DNA of 64,000 nucleotides from Paradesertivirga sp966210515. GTDB taxonomy: Bacteria; Bacteroidota; Bacteroidia; Sphingobacteriales; Sphingobacteriaceae. The position numbers and the translations under genes were made by a program. The stretch spans positions 1 through 64,000 of the forward strand of contig CBIHLM010000018.1 of assembly GCA_966210515.1 (NCBI GenBank). The letters run 5' to 3'. The notes under the pieces were generated by a model. The model had not been told where the DNA came from. It did not search any database and was given only the letters and a program-made list of their open reading frames with translations. Below, piece after piece: positions 17,053 to 26,674 of this stretch; position 1 is the first letter of the stretch; the number at the start of each line of letters is the position of its first letter.

Positions 17053-18585
17053 ATGGATAAAAAGCACGAAATGATTGGCCATCCGCTGGGCCTGTTTATT
17101 TTATTCTTCACAGAAATGTGGGAAAGGTTTAGTTATTACGGAATGAGAGTATTATTCGTACTTTATCTTACCGCAGAATTTGCTCAAGGCGGACTTGGAT
17201 GGTCAAGAGAGAGTGCCACAATGCTTTATGGCTGGTATACCGGCCTCGTTTACATCACGCCAATTTTAGGAGGCTTAATCGCCGACAAATTTTGGGGCTT
17301 TAAAAAGGCGATAGTTGTTGGTGCCGCTTTAATGACACTTGGCCACATTGTTTTAGCGATTGATGCGGTGCCTGCTTTTTATACCGGGTGTGTATTATTG
17401 ATAGCCGGGAACGGATTCTTTAAACCTAATATATCCTCAATGGTTGGGCAGTTGTATCCGGAAGGAAGTCCGTTGAAAGATTCTGCATATACCATTTTTT
17501 ACATGGGAATAAATGTTGGGGCATTTTTAGGTATTCTTCTTTGCGGATATATTGGCGAAACCGTAGGCTGGCACTATGGCTTTGGCCTGGCAGGCATTTT
17601 CATGTTCTTTGGTCTGATACAGTTTTGGTTTGCGAAAAAATACTTTGGCATAATTGGCGAACAACCTGTTAAAGCTAACGCTGTAAATGGTGCTAATATC
17701 AAAAATGAACCATTAACAAAGGTAGACCGTGATCGATTAATTGTGATTGCTGTGTTTTCTTTCTTCACAATCTTTTTTTGGCTGGCCTTTGAACAAGCCG
17801 GCTCGTCAATGAACCTGTATGCCCGGGATTATACGGATCGGACTTTAGCGCCTGGCCTGGCGGCAAATTCGTTTAAAGTAATCAATACTATCATCACGCT
17901 AATACCCCTCGCCGTTTTAACCTGGCTATGGATAAATATGTTCAAAAAAGTACGGCACGAATATTCCCTCACCGTAGCAGCTATGGGCGTCAGCGTTGTT
18001 ACGATTTGGGGCTTAGCTGTATGGATGTTAAGCAGGCAATATTCGGCAGACGCACTCGAAATACCGGCATCATGGTTTCAAACCTTAAACTCGCTCTTTA
18101 TAGTCTTACTTGCACCATTATTTTCAACCCTATGGGTCAGGCTATCAGGCACCAGGCTAAGTCCCGGCGGACCGGTAAAATTTTCATGGGGTTTAATTTT
18201 GGTGGCAATTGGATTCGGAGCCTTGGTTTTTGGATCTATGAGTATACCTGCTGGCGCTGCTACTGCAAAAGTTAGTATTATCTGGTTATGTTTGGCTTAC
18301 CTGTTCCATACTATGGGAGAGCTTTGCGTTTCTCCGGTTGGTCTATCGTATATCAGTAAATTATCTCCGAAAAAGTTCGTCGCTATGATGTTCGGAATTT
18401 GGTTCATGGCTTCTGCGTTAGCCAATTACTTAGGCGGATTTATGGCGAGCTTTATGGATAGAGTTTCTGAACAATCTTCCCTATCCAGCTTCTTCATGAT
18501 ATTTGTAATAGCTACAGGGATAGCGGGTCTGCTATTGCTTCTTCTAAATAAGACTTTACGTAAAAAAATGCACGGCATAGAATAA
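17053..18585 (+). CDS. Proton-dependent oligopeptide transporter (POT/PTR2 family)
   Basis: This inner-membrane protein of 510 residues has about 14 hydrophobic segments. It carries the POT signature ExxERFSYYG in helix 1 (EMWERFSYYG) and the second signature around FYMGINVGAFLG. Family members import di- and tripeptides with protons. It lies 54 bp after the DPP-IV-type peptidase, which makes dipeptides, so a joint scavenging role is likely. Confidence 0.93.
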   Translation: MDKKHEMIGHPLGLFILFFTEMWERFSYYGMRVLFVLYLTAEFAQGGLGWSRESATMLYGWYTGLVYITPILGGLIADKFWGFKKAIVVGAALMTLGHIVLAIDAVPAFYTGCVLLIAGNGFFKPNISSMVGQLYPEGSPLKDSAYTIFYMGINVGAFLGILLCGYIGETVGWHYGFGLAGIFMFFGLIQFWFAKKYFGIIGEQPVKANAVNGANIKNEPLTKVDRDRLIVIAVFSFFTIFFWLAFEQAGSSMNLYARDYTDRTLAPGLAANSFKVINTIITLIPLAVLTWLWINMFKKVRHEYSLTVAAMGVSVVTIWGLAVWMLSRQYSADALEIPASWFQTLNSLFIVLLAPLFSTLWVRLSGTRLSPGGPVKFSWGLILVAIGFGALVFGSMSIPAGAATAKVSIIWLCLAYLFHTMGELCVSPVGLSYISKLSPKKFVAMMFGIWFMASALANYLGGFMASFMDRVSEQSSLSSFFMIFVIATGIAGLLLLLLNKTLRKKMHGIE

Positions 18586-18639
18586 ACTGCTTATGTGGTG
18601 CAAGAAGTGTTTACTATCTTGCACCCTTTAAAAAAATAT

Positions 18640-19407
18640 TTGGTGTTATCTGATAGCTTAGTACTCATTCCCACTTATAACGAAAAAGAAAACATTGAAA
18701 GAATCATCCGTGAGGTGTTTTCCTTAAGTCATGTTTTTCATATTCTGGTTATTGATGATGGATCACCTGATGGCACCGCCGAAATCGTTAAACACCTGCA
18801 GGGAGAATTTACCGGCAAACTTTACATCGAAGAACGGGCTGGTAAACAGGGTTTGGGCACTGCTTATATCTTCGGATTTAAGTGGGCTCTGAAACACGAC
18901 TATGAGTATATCTTCGAGATGGACGCCGATTTTTCTCACAACCCACACGATTTAATTAAATTACGTGAGGCTTGTGTTAAAGGTGCGGATGTGGCTATAG
19001 GTTCGCGCTACATTAAAGGCGTAAACGTGGTTAACTGGCCCATGAGCAGGGTTTTGATGTCGTATTTTGCTTCGGTGTATGTCCGCTTTATTACGGGAAT
19101 TCCCATTCAGGATGCTACAGCCGGTTTTAAATGTTACCGACGAATTGTATTAGAAACAATAGAATTAGATAAAATAAAATTTGTGGGATATGCATTTCAA
19201 ATTGAAATGAAGTTTACCGCACTCCAGCACGGTTTTAGAGTAGTTGAAGTTCCGATAATTTTCACCGACCGCACAGAAGGAACTTCTAAGATGAGCACTC
19301 ATATATTTAGGGAAGCATTTCTGGGAGTGATCCAGATGAAAATTAATAGCTGGTTCAGAAAATATCCAAAAATTCAGTCTGGTTCCCGAACTAAAATACC
19401 CGTCTAG
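18640..19407 (+). CDS. Polyprenol-phosphate mannosyltransferase-like GT2 (dolichol-P-mannose synthase family)
   Basis: This cytoplasmic glycosyltransferase of about 255 residues moves a sugar from a nucleotide donor to a polyprenol phosphate. Motifs are the N-terminal PTYNEKENI, IDDGSPDGT and the metal-binding DAD in EMDADFSHNP. No C-terminal membrane anchor is seen, so it is the soluble type I form. The frame is open back to GTG at 18595. I prefer TTG 18640 or GTG 18643 because homologues start just before the PTYNE motif and a TATCTTGC promoter-like element lies at 18615-18622. The sugar (mannose or glucose) is not certain. Confidence 0.85.
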   Translation: MVLSDSLVLIPTYNEKENIERIIREVFSLSHVFHILVIDDGSPDGTAEIVKHLQGEFTGKLYIEERAGKQGLGTAYIFGFKWALKHDYEYIFEMDADFSHNPHDLIKLREACVKGADVAIGSRYIKGVNVVNWPMSRVLMSYFASVYVRFITGIPIQDATAGFKCYRRIVLETIELDKIKFVGYAFQIEMKFTALQHGFRVVEVPIIFTDRTEGTSKMSTHIFREAFLGVIQMKINSWFRKYPKIQSGSRTKIPV

Positions 19408-19444
19408 AAAGCCGCTTAGCTCGATTTTCTTAAATACAATTTCT

Positions 19445-19452
19445 TATCTTTA
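19445..19452 (+). promoter_or_regulatory. -7 promoter element of the acyl-CoA dehydrogenase gene
   Basis: TATCTTTA differs at one base from the Bacteroidota -7 consensus TAnnTTTG. It lies 20 bp before the start codon. No clear -33 element was identified. Confidence 0.4.
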
Positions 19453-19471
19453 ATACAAGCTACATACCTGT

Positions 19472-20650
19472 ATGAAGAAAGATCTGTATACTTCGCCCGA
19501 TTACTATTTACTCGATGACCTACTTACAGAGGAGCATAAACTCATAAGAGAAACCGTAAGAAATTGGGTTAAAAAAGAATTAAGTCCTGTTATTGAAGAT
19601 TATGCTCAAAGAGCAGAATTCCCTAAAGTTTTATTAAAAGGTCTGGCAGAATTGGGTGCTTTCGGCCCAACCATACCACAGGAGTTTGGTGGAGCAGGTC
19701 TGGATAACATCGCCTACGGCATCATGATGCAGGAAATTGAACGAGGTGACTCAGGTATACGTTCTACAGCATCCGTTCAGGGATCCCTAGTTATGTACCC
19801 AATATTTTCGTTCGGATCAGATCAACAAAAACAAACATATTTACCCAAACTGACCACAGGGGAGATAATGGGAGCTTTTGGCTTAACCGAGCCCGATTTC
19901 GGCTCCAATCCTTCAGGAATGAAGACCAATATAAAAGATGCTGGTGATTCTGTAATCCTGAACGGCTCTAAAATGTGGATTTCAAATGCACCATTCGCAG
20001 ATCTTGCACTAGTGTGGGCGAGGAATGAGAAAGATGAAATAACCGGTTTAATAGTTGAGCGGGGAATGGAAGGGTTCAGTACACCCGAAACCCATAATAA
20101 ATGGAGCCTTAGAGCATCAGCCACAGGTGAATTAGTGTTTGATAACGTAAAAATTCCGAAAGAGAATATACTTCCCGGGGTTAGCGGAATGAAAGGACCT
20201 TTAAGCTGCCTCAATCAGGCAAGATATGGCATAGCCTGGGGAGCATTGGGTGCAGCCATGGACTGCTATGATACAGCCTTACGGTACGCTCAGGAAAGAA
20301 TTCAGTTTAACAAACCAATAGCCGGATTTCAGCTTCAGCAAAAAAAACTGGCCGAAATGATCACCGAAATCACGAAAGCGCAGTTGATGGTTTGGCGGCT
20401 AGGTGTCCTTAAAAACGAAAACCGAGCCTCTGCCGCCCAAATATCTATGGCAAAGCGCAACAGTGTAGAAACAGCTGTAAACATAGCGAGAGAAGCACGT
20501 CAGATTCTGGGCGCAATGGGTATTACGGGAGAGTACTCAATCATGCGTCATATGATGAATCTTGAATCGGTGATAACGTATGAAGGAACACATGATATCC
20601 ACTTATTAATTACCGGTCAGGATATTACCGGGATTAACGCATTTATCTGA
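19472..20650 (+). CDS. Acyl-CoA dehydrogenase, glutaryl-CoA dehydrogenase-like
   Basis: This flavoenzyme of 392 residues oxidises an acyl-CoA and passes electrons to ETF. The flavin- and substrate-binding segment AFGLTEPDFGSNPSGMKT and the C-terminal catalytic-base motif YEGTHDIH are those of the glutaryl-CoA dehydrogenase subgroup of lysine and tryptophan degradation. The subgroup assignment rests on these motifs. The gene stands alone with its own promoter-like element. Confidence 0.85.
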   Translation: MKKDLYTSPDYYLLDDLLTEEHKLIRETVRNWVKKELSPVIEDYAQRAEFPKVLLKGLAELGAFGPTIPQEFGGAGLDNIAYGIMMQEIERGDSGIRSTASVQGSLVMYPIFSFGSDQQKQTYLPKLTTGEIMGAFGLTEPDFGSNPSGMKTNIKDAGDSVILNGSKMWISNAPFADLALVWARNEKDEITGLIVERGMEGFSTPETHNKWSLRASATGELVFDNVKIPKENILPGVSGMKGPLSCLNQARYGIAWGALGAAMDCYDTALRYAQERIQFNKPIAGFQLQQKKLAEMITEITKAQLMVWRLGVLKNENRASAAQISMAKRNSVETAVNIAREARQILGAMGITGEYSIMRHMMNLESVITYEGTHDIHLLITGQDITGINAFI

Positions 20651-20770
20651 AAATGATTACACCGATTAAGAGGATTACTCGGATTGATTGGATGGCCGGC
20701 ATTATAAGATTATAGTAACTTAGACCTATAAGGTTTTGAAAAGCTTATAGGTCTGGTGCCTAAATCTCCT

Positions 20771-20778
20771 TATCTTTG
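20771..20778 (+). promoter_or_regulatory. -7 promoter element of queG, implying a near-leaderless transcript
   Basis: TATCTTTG is a perfect TAnnTTTG. It ends only 5 bp before the ATG at 20784, so transcription should begin at or within a few bases of the start codon. Confidence 0.6.
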
Positions 20779-20783
20779 CAAAA

Positions 20784-21725
20784 ATGTTTTCAGATAAGCA
20801 GAGATACAGCCAGATAATAAAAGACGAAGCCAAGCGCCTCGGTTTTCTGTTTTGCGGTATCGCCAAAGCTGAATTCCTCGAAGAAGAAGCTCCGCGGCTT
20901 GAAAACTGGCTGAAACAAAGCTATAACGGAGAGATGTCGTATATGGAAAACCATTTCGATAAACGGCTCGATCCAACCAAACTGGTTGAGGGGGCAAAGT
21001 CGGTAATTTCCATGGGCTTGAATTATTTTACTCAAACTGTTCAAACCGACCCCAACGCTCCTAAAATCTCTAAATATGCTTACGGCACAGATTATCACTC
21101 GGTTATAAAGGATAAGCTGAAAGAATTACTGCATGTAATAAATGAAAAAATAGGCCACGTAGGTGGTCGGGCATTCGTCGACTCGGCACCTGTTCTTGAT
21201 AAAGCCTGGGCAAAAAAAGCGGGCTTGGGCTGGGTTGGAAAAAGCACAAACCTGATTAATAAAGAAACGGGCTCATTTTTCTTCCTTGCCGAGTTAATTG
21301 TGGATATTGAACTGGAATACGACATTCCGGCGACGAAAGACCATTGCGGAACCTGTACCCGGTGTATCGACGCCTGCCCGACCGAAGCGATTGTCGGACC
21401 ATATATTGTTGACGGAAGCCGCTGCATTTCTTACCTAACCATAGAGCTTAAAAGCGAAATCCCTACCGAGTTTAAAGGCAAAATGGATAACTGGATGTTC
21501 GGCTGTGACGTTTGCCAGGACGTTTGTCCCTGGAATCGCTTTTCTACCTTGAACAAAGAAATGGCATTTCAGCCCAATAATGAACTTCTGAATATGTCTG
21601 CACGTGATTGGGAAGAAATCTCAGAAGACGTATTTCAGAAAATATTTCAAAAATCACCTGTAAAACGGACAAAGTACGCCGGCCTAAAAAGAAACATTGA
21701 TTTCTTAAAAAAGATCGATAGTTAA
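20784..21725 (+). CDS. queG: Epoxyqueuosine reductase
   Basis: QueG performs the last step of queuosine tRNA-modification synthesis, a cobalamin-dependent reduction of epoxyqueuosine. Two ferredoxin-type [4Fe-4S] motifs are visible: CGTCTRCIDACP near residue 190 and CDVCQDVCPWN near residue 240. The family segment WVGKSTNLI is also present. The length of 313 residues is that of the short QueG form. The gene converges on the large outer-membrane protein gene, with only 27 bp between the two stops. Confidence 0.95.
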   Translation: MFSDKQRYSQIIKDEAKRLGFLFCGIAKAEFLEEEAPRLENWLKQSYNGEMSYMENHFDKRLDPTKLVEGAKSVISMGLNYFTQTVQTDPNAPKISKYAYGTDYHSVIKDKLKELLHVINEKIGHVGGRAFVDSAPVLDKAWAKKAGLGWVGKSTNLINKETGSFFFLAELIVDIELEYDIPATKDHCGTCTRCIDACPTEAIVGPYIVDGSRCISYLTIELKSEIPTEFKGKMDNWMFGCDVCQDVCPWNRFSTLNKEMAFQPNNELLNMSARDWEEISEDVFQKIFQKSPVKRTKYAGLKRNIDFLKKIDS

Positions 21726-21752
21726 GATTAAAGACTAGTTAGTCATTTCATC

Positions 21753-24524
21753 TTACTCCATGAAACTTCCGTCTCCCCTACGCATCATCTCCCTCCCTCC
21801 TCTGTTTGGAGTTCCGGTCCATTTTTGAAGCCTTACTGTAAGATTCAGCATAAAATATCTGCTTAGAGCATTACTCTTGGTATCAGTATATCCATTATCA
21901 CCTAAAGTTCTTACAATGAAGTTATTCTGATTCAAAAGATCGAAAGCTTGTAGTTGCAGGGTTCCTTTCTTTTTAAACACATCTTTTGAAAGAGAGGTAT
22001 TTATAATAAAAGGATTATTGGTAACATTGGCACTTATACCGCTGACGTAATTTTTACTTAAATTATATGCCATAAAAAATCCGTCGACAAAATCCACTCT
22101 TCCTTCTGTACTAAAAGCCCAAGTTGTGGTTTCGTTATTATTTCTAGGATTTAAACTATAATCAGACTTCAGATAACTGTAGCGCACGTTCGGAGTCAAT
22201 TCGAACCAGCTTGTCGGATATAATTGTATACCTAAACGCTGATTAAAATTCCATGATTCGGCAACGTTTGTATTCCCGTTAAGCATAGATATTGAGTTTG
22301 CGAATGTAATTGTACCATTTAAACCAACCCGATATTTACGGTTAGCAAACTGCTTAGAGATATTGTAATTTGTATTCAAGGAATAATCGCCATCTGCGTT
22401 CATAAAATAGGTTTCCCGCGAATTCCGCGTAGGATCTATCTCGACCGTGTTGCGCACCACTTTATTATCCGTTTTCGTAGCCTGCAGATTTAGTGAGAGA
22501 TTCAGCTTTGAATTGGTAATATAGTTATTAAAACCACCACTGATTGAATGTCTGAATTGGGCTTTCAGATTGGGATTACCATACACCACATTAAGAGGAT
22601 TGGTAACATCAGGCACATCCTGAATCTGGTCAAAAGATGGCTCCTGAGCGTTGCCTGAATAATTAACAAAAAGTCTCTTTTGGCGGCTCCACCTATATTC
22701 AGCTCGCGCAATCGGAATAATATTAAGGCTTGTTCGATGTGTTGACGTTTTAAGGCTTTCAGAATATCCGGATAATAATGCAGGGACCGCCGTTACGCCT
22801 AATGACGCGTTATATCTTCCTTTTAAATATCTGTAGTTTAAGGCGTATCGCTGTTCGGTAAATGAGTAATTATATATCCTGCTTAAGGATGGAACCCTTA
22901 CAACCACGCCATTAGTAACACTATCCGTTAGTTGATTATTATCATAATCTCTTTTGTTAATCTGACCATTAAACTCAATACGCGAGGTTAAGGTTATTGG
23001 TTCCGAAAAGGTCACACTGGCTCTTAAATTCCTACTATCGTTTCCATTATTTATTAAAAGATTCACTGTCGAATCGGGTAAAAACTCCCCTTTTGTCACA
23101 TCATAGAATTGGTACGTATTATCCGTTATTCTATCCTGATCACTGGAGTTTGAGTTGAACGTAATTTGTGTAGAGAAAATCCGTCCTTTCTTATCGAAAT
23201 TATGACTATACAGAGCTGTCAGACCATAATTGGGAGCTTTACTTTCAGCTCCTGTTGCATTTATGCGATTTTGTATTGTCTTGCCAGTTTGACTTATAAA
23301 AGAAGAGTTTGAATTTCCAGAAGATGAGAATCCAAGTGACGGAGTAATTTGGAAATAATTGGCGCTGTCAATGTCGTATTTCATTTGAAATTCGACATTA
23401 TGCGAATTGTTATTACGCTTAGTTGTTCCATCTGTTTGAATGGATAGATCGCCGAACCGTTGAGTAGACTGCTGAGTTAAACTGCTGATTATCGAATTTG
23501 CATTGCTTCCCCTAAAGGAATAATTGCCGCTTACTTCGAGCTTCTTATTAAGTTTATCAGAATAGCTGACCGTTGTTCCTCCCGACGTACTTAAACCGCC
23601 ACTTCCTGTGGCTCCGCCACCTGCCTGACCGCCTCCGCCACCGCGAACGCCTCCGCCACCTGACGGGCTGCTGCCGCTGTTGGCAACTCCGGTAACCGTG
23701 TTATTGAAATTTCCCCGGGCAAAAACCTGTTGATTACCATTGAACCTTGTTAAATTCAATCGGGTATTGTACCGGTCGTTATTACCCACTCCGCCATCTG
23801 CCTGTAAACGATTTCCAACAGATCTGTCTGCTCTGGTAACAATATTCAGTACTCGCTCCGGATCACCATCTTTAATACCAGTTCGGGCTGCCTGATCACC
23901 ATAATCATCCACCATTTGAATTTTTTCTACGATATCAGCCGGTAGATTTTGAATCGTACTGGCAATGTCTGCACCTCCCAAAGGCTTACCATTCAGTTTG
24001 GCCCGGGTCACTGCGATTCCCTGATGGGTAACAGTACCGTCGTTGGCCACCTCTACGCCTTCCATTTTCTTTATAAGATCTTCCACAGAGGCATTTGCCT
24101 TCATTACATAATCACTTGCCCGGTATTCAACGGTATCCTCCTTATAAACTATCGACGGAGTTCCATTGATGGTTACCGTATTGAGCATATTAGATGTCTC
24201 CTTTAAAACGATTGGATCTAAAACCAGTCGGGAGGTTCCGTCATTATATAAAAAGCGCTTGTTGAACGTGCGATATCCGATGCTTCGGACGGTAATCGTA
24301 AACTGCCCTGTTTTAATATCTTTAAAAACGAAAACACCCGAATTACTGGTTATTCTCTTTACAGAATCGGTTCCGGTACTTAATACCACTACGGCACCAA
24401 TAACCCCATTATCTGTGCTATCTTTAACAATACCACTTACTTCACGTCCCTGAACGGCGGGTGTTTGAGCGTATATCTTAGCGGCTACAAAAAGAGCGGT
24501 AAGAAGTATAGATATCTTTTTCAT
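21753..24524 (-). CDS. TonB-dependent-receptor-like outer-membrane beta-barrel protein
   Basis: The protein has 923 residues. It has a signal peptide, an N-terminal carboxypeptidase-regulatory-like domain (about 25-110, VSGIVKDSTDNGVIGAVV), a plug-like domain (about 115-230) and a long barrel of the outer-membrane-beta-barrel type. A Gly-rich insert of about 35 residues lies near 283-318, between plug and barrel. Such proteins are transporters or surface proteins of unknown ligand. The following partner in the same operon, read upstream at 24544-25386, is also Gly-rich. There is no SusD-like partner, so this is not a standard polysaccharide locus. Confidence 0.8.
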   Translation of the reverse strand: MKKISILLTALFVAAKIYAQTPAVQGREVSGIVKDSTDNGVIGAVVVLSTGTDSVKRITSNSGVFVFKDIKTGQFTITVRSIGYRTFNKRFLYNDGTSRLVLDPIVLKETSNMLNTVTINGTPSIVYKEDTVEYRASDYVMKANASVEDLIKKMEGVEVANDGTVTHQGIAVTRAKLNGKPLGGADIASTIQNLPADIVEKIQMVDDYGDQAARTGIKDGDPERVLNIVTRADRSVGNRLQADGGVGNNDRYNTRLNLTRFNGNQQVFARGNFNNTVTGVANSGSSPSGGGGVRGGGGGQAGGGATGSGGLSTSGGTTVSYSDKLNKKLEVSGNYSFRGSNANSIISSLTQQSTQRFGDLSIQTDGTTKRNNNSHNVEFQMKYDIDSANYFQITPSLGFSSSGNSNSSFISQTGKTIQNRINATGAESKAPNYGLTALYSHNFDKKGRIFSTQITFNSNSSDQDRITDNTYQFYDVTKGEFLPDSTVNLLINNGNDSRNLRASVTFSEPITLTSRIEFNGQINKRDYDNNQLTDSVTNGVVVRVPSLSRIYNYSFTEQRYALNYRYLKGRYNASLGVTAVPALLSGYSESLKTSTHRTSLNIIPIARAEYRWSRQKRLFVNYSGNAQEPSFDQIQDVPDVTNPLNVVYGNPNLKAQFRHSISGGFNNYITNSKLNLSLNLQATKTDNKVVRNTVEIDPTRNSRETYFMNADGDYSLNTNYNISKQFANRKYRVGLNGTITFANSISMLNGNTNVAESWNFNQRLGIQLYPTSWFELTPNVRYSYLKSDYSLNPRNNNETTTWAFSTEGRVDFVDGFFMAYNLSKNYVSGISANVTNNPFIINTSLSKDVFKKKGTLQLQAFDLLNQNNFIVRTLGDNGYTDTKSNALSRYFMLNLTVRLQKWTGTPNRGGREMMRRGDGSFME

Positions 24525-24543
24525 TATGATCGGTTGATGTATG

Positions 24544-25386
24544 TTATTTCTTAGCTAATGTATATTTACCCCAGAAGTCGGTTGGAAGAAAGGCCGAAGG
24601 ATCAAACCCACCGCGTCCTCCGCCACCACCACCACCAAAGCCTCCGCCCTGGCCTCCTCCGCCAAAACCGCCACCACCCTGGCCACCTTGTCCTCCGTCT
24701 CCCTGCATCCGAATTCCGCCTCCGCCAAACTGCAGCCCGTTTACCTTAATATTGTAAGCAAATTCCTTACTATCTAAAGTCAATCCCAACAATTTTAACG
24801 GAATAGCCAGTTCGTAAATAAAGGATCCTTTCTCATCGAAATTTGCTGCGACATTAACATCATATTCATTGTAGATTGAAATCAGACTGTCCTGGATATC
24901 CTTAAAACCGAACACTTTAATCTCTTTAGCTGCAGCCAGTTGTTGTTTGCGCATAGCCAACATAGCAGAATCAGCTGATCCACCCGCAGTTCTTTGTCCA
25001 AAACCTCCCTGCCCCCTCTGCCTTTGCGCCCTTACAATTACCGGATAGGTTAACAAGAAACCATCCTTCTCCTTTTTTTTTCCGTCGGTATTGATAGCAA
25101 GCGTTATGCCTCCCATCATTATTTTATTATTGTTTGTATTGTCGGCAGATTTTATAGTCAGATACAGGCTTTTATCATCATTAGACATGGTGTAAGAAAG
25201 TAAAGTACTTTTATTACTTGCCTGAAAAACATCCTCTGTGATTTTACCATCTACTTTAATAGGTGAGGAGGCCCAAACAGATTTATCCTGTACATTCTCA
25301 GTTTTCTGTGCAAAAGCTAACATATTGATACCTGCCAGAAACAGGGTACTTACAAATATTTTCGGCAAAAAGTGTATCCGATTCAT
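24544..25386 (-). CDS. Exported Gly-rich protein of unknown function
   Basis: The protein has 280 residues and a signal peptide ending near AFAQK. Residues about 35-120 look like a beta-sandwich resembling a carbohydrate-binding CBM9/DOMON-type fold (KVDGKITEDVFQ, then DDKSLYLTIKS). This is a weak inference from pattern. The C-terminal 60 residues hold long runs of Gly interrupted by Gln and Phe. It is the first gene of an operon with the outer-membrane barrel gene, 19 bp apart. The shared Gly-rich character suggests they act together at the surface. Confidence 0.6.
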   Translation of the reverse strand: MNRIHFLPKIFVSTLFLAGINMLAFAQKTENVQDKSVWASSPIKVDGKITEDVFQASNKSTLLSYTMSNDDKSLYLTIKSADNTNNNKIMMGGITLAINTDGKKKEKDGFLLTYPVIVRAQRQRGQGGFGQRTAGGSADSAMLAMRKQQLAAAKEIKVFGFKDIQDSLISIYNEYDVNVAANFDEKGSFIYELAIPLKLLGLTLDSKEFAYNIKVNGLQFGGGGIRMQGDGGQGGQGGGGFGGGGQGGGFGGGGGGGRGGFDPSAFLPTDFWGKYTLAKK

Positions 25387-25512
25387 GGGTGGTATTTCTT
25401 TTTAGATAAACAATGATAAGAATCTGAAAAGCGAAAAAAGTTTAAATGATACCTGTAAAGGAAGAAACGATACCAAAGGCTATTTTTCAGCGATTTTATT
25501 TTTCACTGAACG

Positions 25513-25537
25513 AAAAAGCATCTCTTTCAAGATGCTC
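25513..25537 (-). terminator. Terminator after the exonuclease gene
   Basis: AGCATCT pairs with AGATGCT across a 6-nt loop, followed on the minus strand by five T. It lies about 30 bp after the stop of the DnaQ-like gene. Confidence 0.65.
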
Positions 25538-25565
25538 TTACGTATTTAAACCCGTCTTTTACAAG

Positions 25566-26564
25566 CTATTTTCCAAATTTCAATTTGAGCTGTTCGAGCA
25601 TATCGATGGTTACAGGAACAGCTTTTTCTTCCTTTTTAGGTTGTTGAGGATACTGTTTCTTAGGATAAGATGGTCTCTGCTGAGAGTGCTGATCTTGCTT
25701 CTTGTCCTGCACTTCAACCGTAATAGTCTTTTCTGTATGCTCTTTGATAATTATCTTTTTGTTGTTGTTCCACCTCACCCAAATCTTTTCAAGACAACGT
25801 TTGGTATATAATGGAAAATCGCCCTGTTGCATCCATGCATAATAACTCGGTTCGGCGGTAAAAACCTCTTCGACACATTTGCCTTTATGTTTTCCGAAAT
25901 TAAATACTTCGATTCCATCTTCGTTGAAAACCAGTCTTCCGGCAAAATCTACCGGACGACTTAGATTAGTGAACGAATGCAGGGCATCAACGTCATTTTG
26001 TACGGGTATAGATTTATTCCCTTTTTTATCCTCCCACTCGGTGTCTTTGTATTTATCCAGCTGCGCCAGAAGAACTTCGTACGTTGCACGAATATCGGCT
26101 TCTGCGGAATGTGCGTTTTCGATATCCTTTCCGCAATAAAATTTATAAGCAGCTTTTAAAGTGCGCTGCTCCATTTGATGGAAAATATTCTGAACATCAA
26201 TAAACCGCCTGGTCTCTAAATCAAAATTGATTTTTGCGCGAAGAAACTCCTCCATTAGCAAAGGGATATCAAACTTATTGGAATTATATCCCGCTAAATC
26301 TGCATCACCTAAGAAATCCGCAAGTTCCTGTGCAACTTCACTAAACTTCGGAGCATCCTGTATATCCTTATCGAAAATATTATGAATAATCGATGTTTCG
26401 TACGGAATCGGCATTTCTGGGTTAATGCGCATACATTTAATTTCCTGCGAACCATCAGGGAACACTTTTAAAATTGCAATTTCAACTATTCTATCAGTGC
26501 CAAGATTTAAACCTGTTGCTTCGAGATCAAAAAATGCAAGCGGACGTGTGAGATTTAATTTCAT
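25566..26564 (-). CDS. DnaQ-like 3'-5' exonuclease (DEDDh)
   Basis: The 332-residue protein opens with exonuclease motif I (FFDLEATGL). Motif II lies in GYNSNKFDIP, and motif III has the H and D in HSAEADIRATYEVL near residue 152. A second domain at about 210-275 (FNFGKHKGKCVEEV) resembles the C-terminal module found in exodeoxyribonuclease X-like proteins. The tail is rich in Gln, Lys and Pro and looks disordered. The substrate is not known, and a polymerase III epsilon role is possible but less likely given the extra domain. Confidence 0.85.
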   Translation of the reverse strand: MKLNLTRPLAFFDLEATGLNLGTDRIVEIAILKVFPDGSQEIKCMRINPEMPIPYETSIIHNIFDKDIQDAPKFSEVAQELADFLGDADLAGYNSNKFDIPLLMEEFLRAKINFDLETRRFIDVQNIFHQMEQRTLKAAYKFYCGKDIENAHSAEADIRATYEVLLAQLDKYKDTEWEDKKGNKSIPVQNDVDALHSFTNLSRPVDFAGRLVFNEDGIEVFNFGKHKGKCVEEVFTAEPSYYAWMQQGDFPLYTKRCLEKIWVRWNNNKKIIIKEHTEKTITVEVQDKKQDQHSQQRPSYPKKQYPQQPKKEEKAVPVTIDMLEQLKLKFGK

Positions 26565-26674
26565 AATTTAAGTGAAACAAAGGTGGTAAAAAGCTTTGAA
26601 ATACAGATGATAATAATCTAAGTGTTTTGATTCTTTTACACTTCTAAGTATCTTACGCAACCTAAAATTATCAC

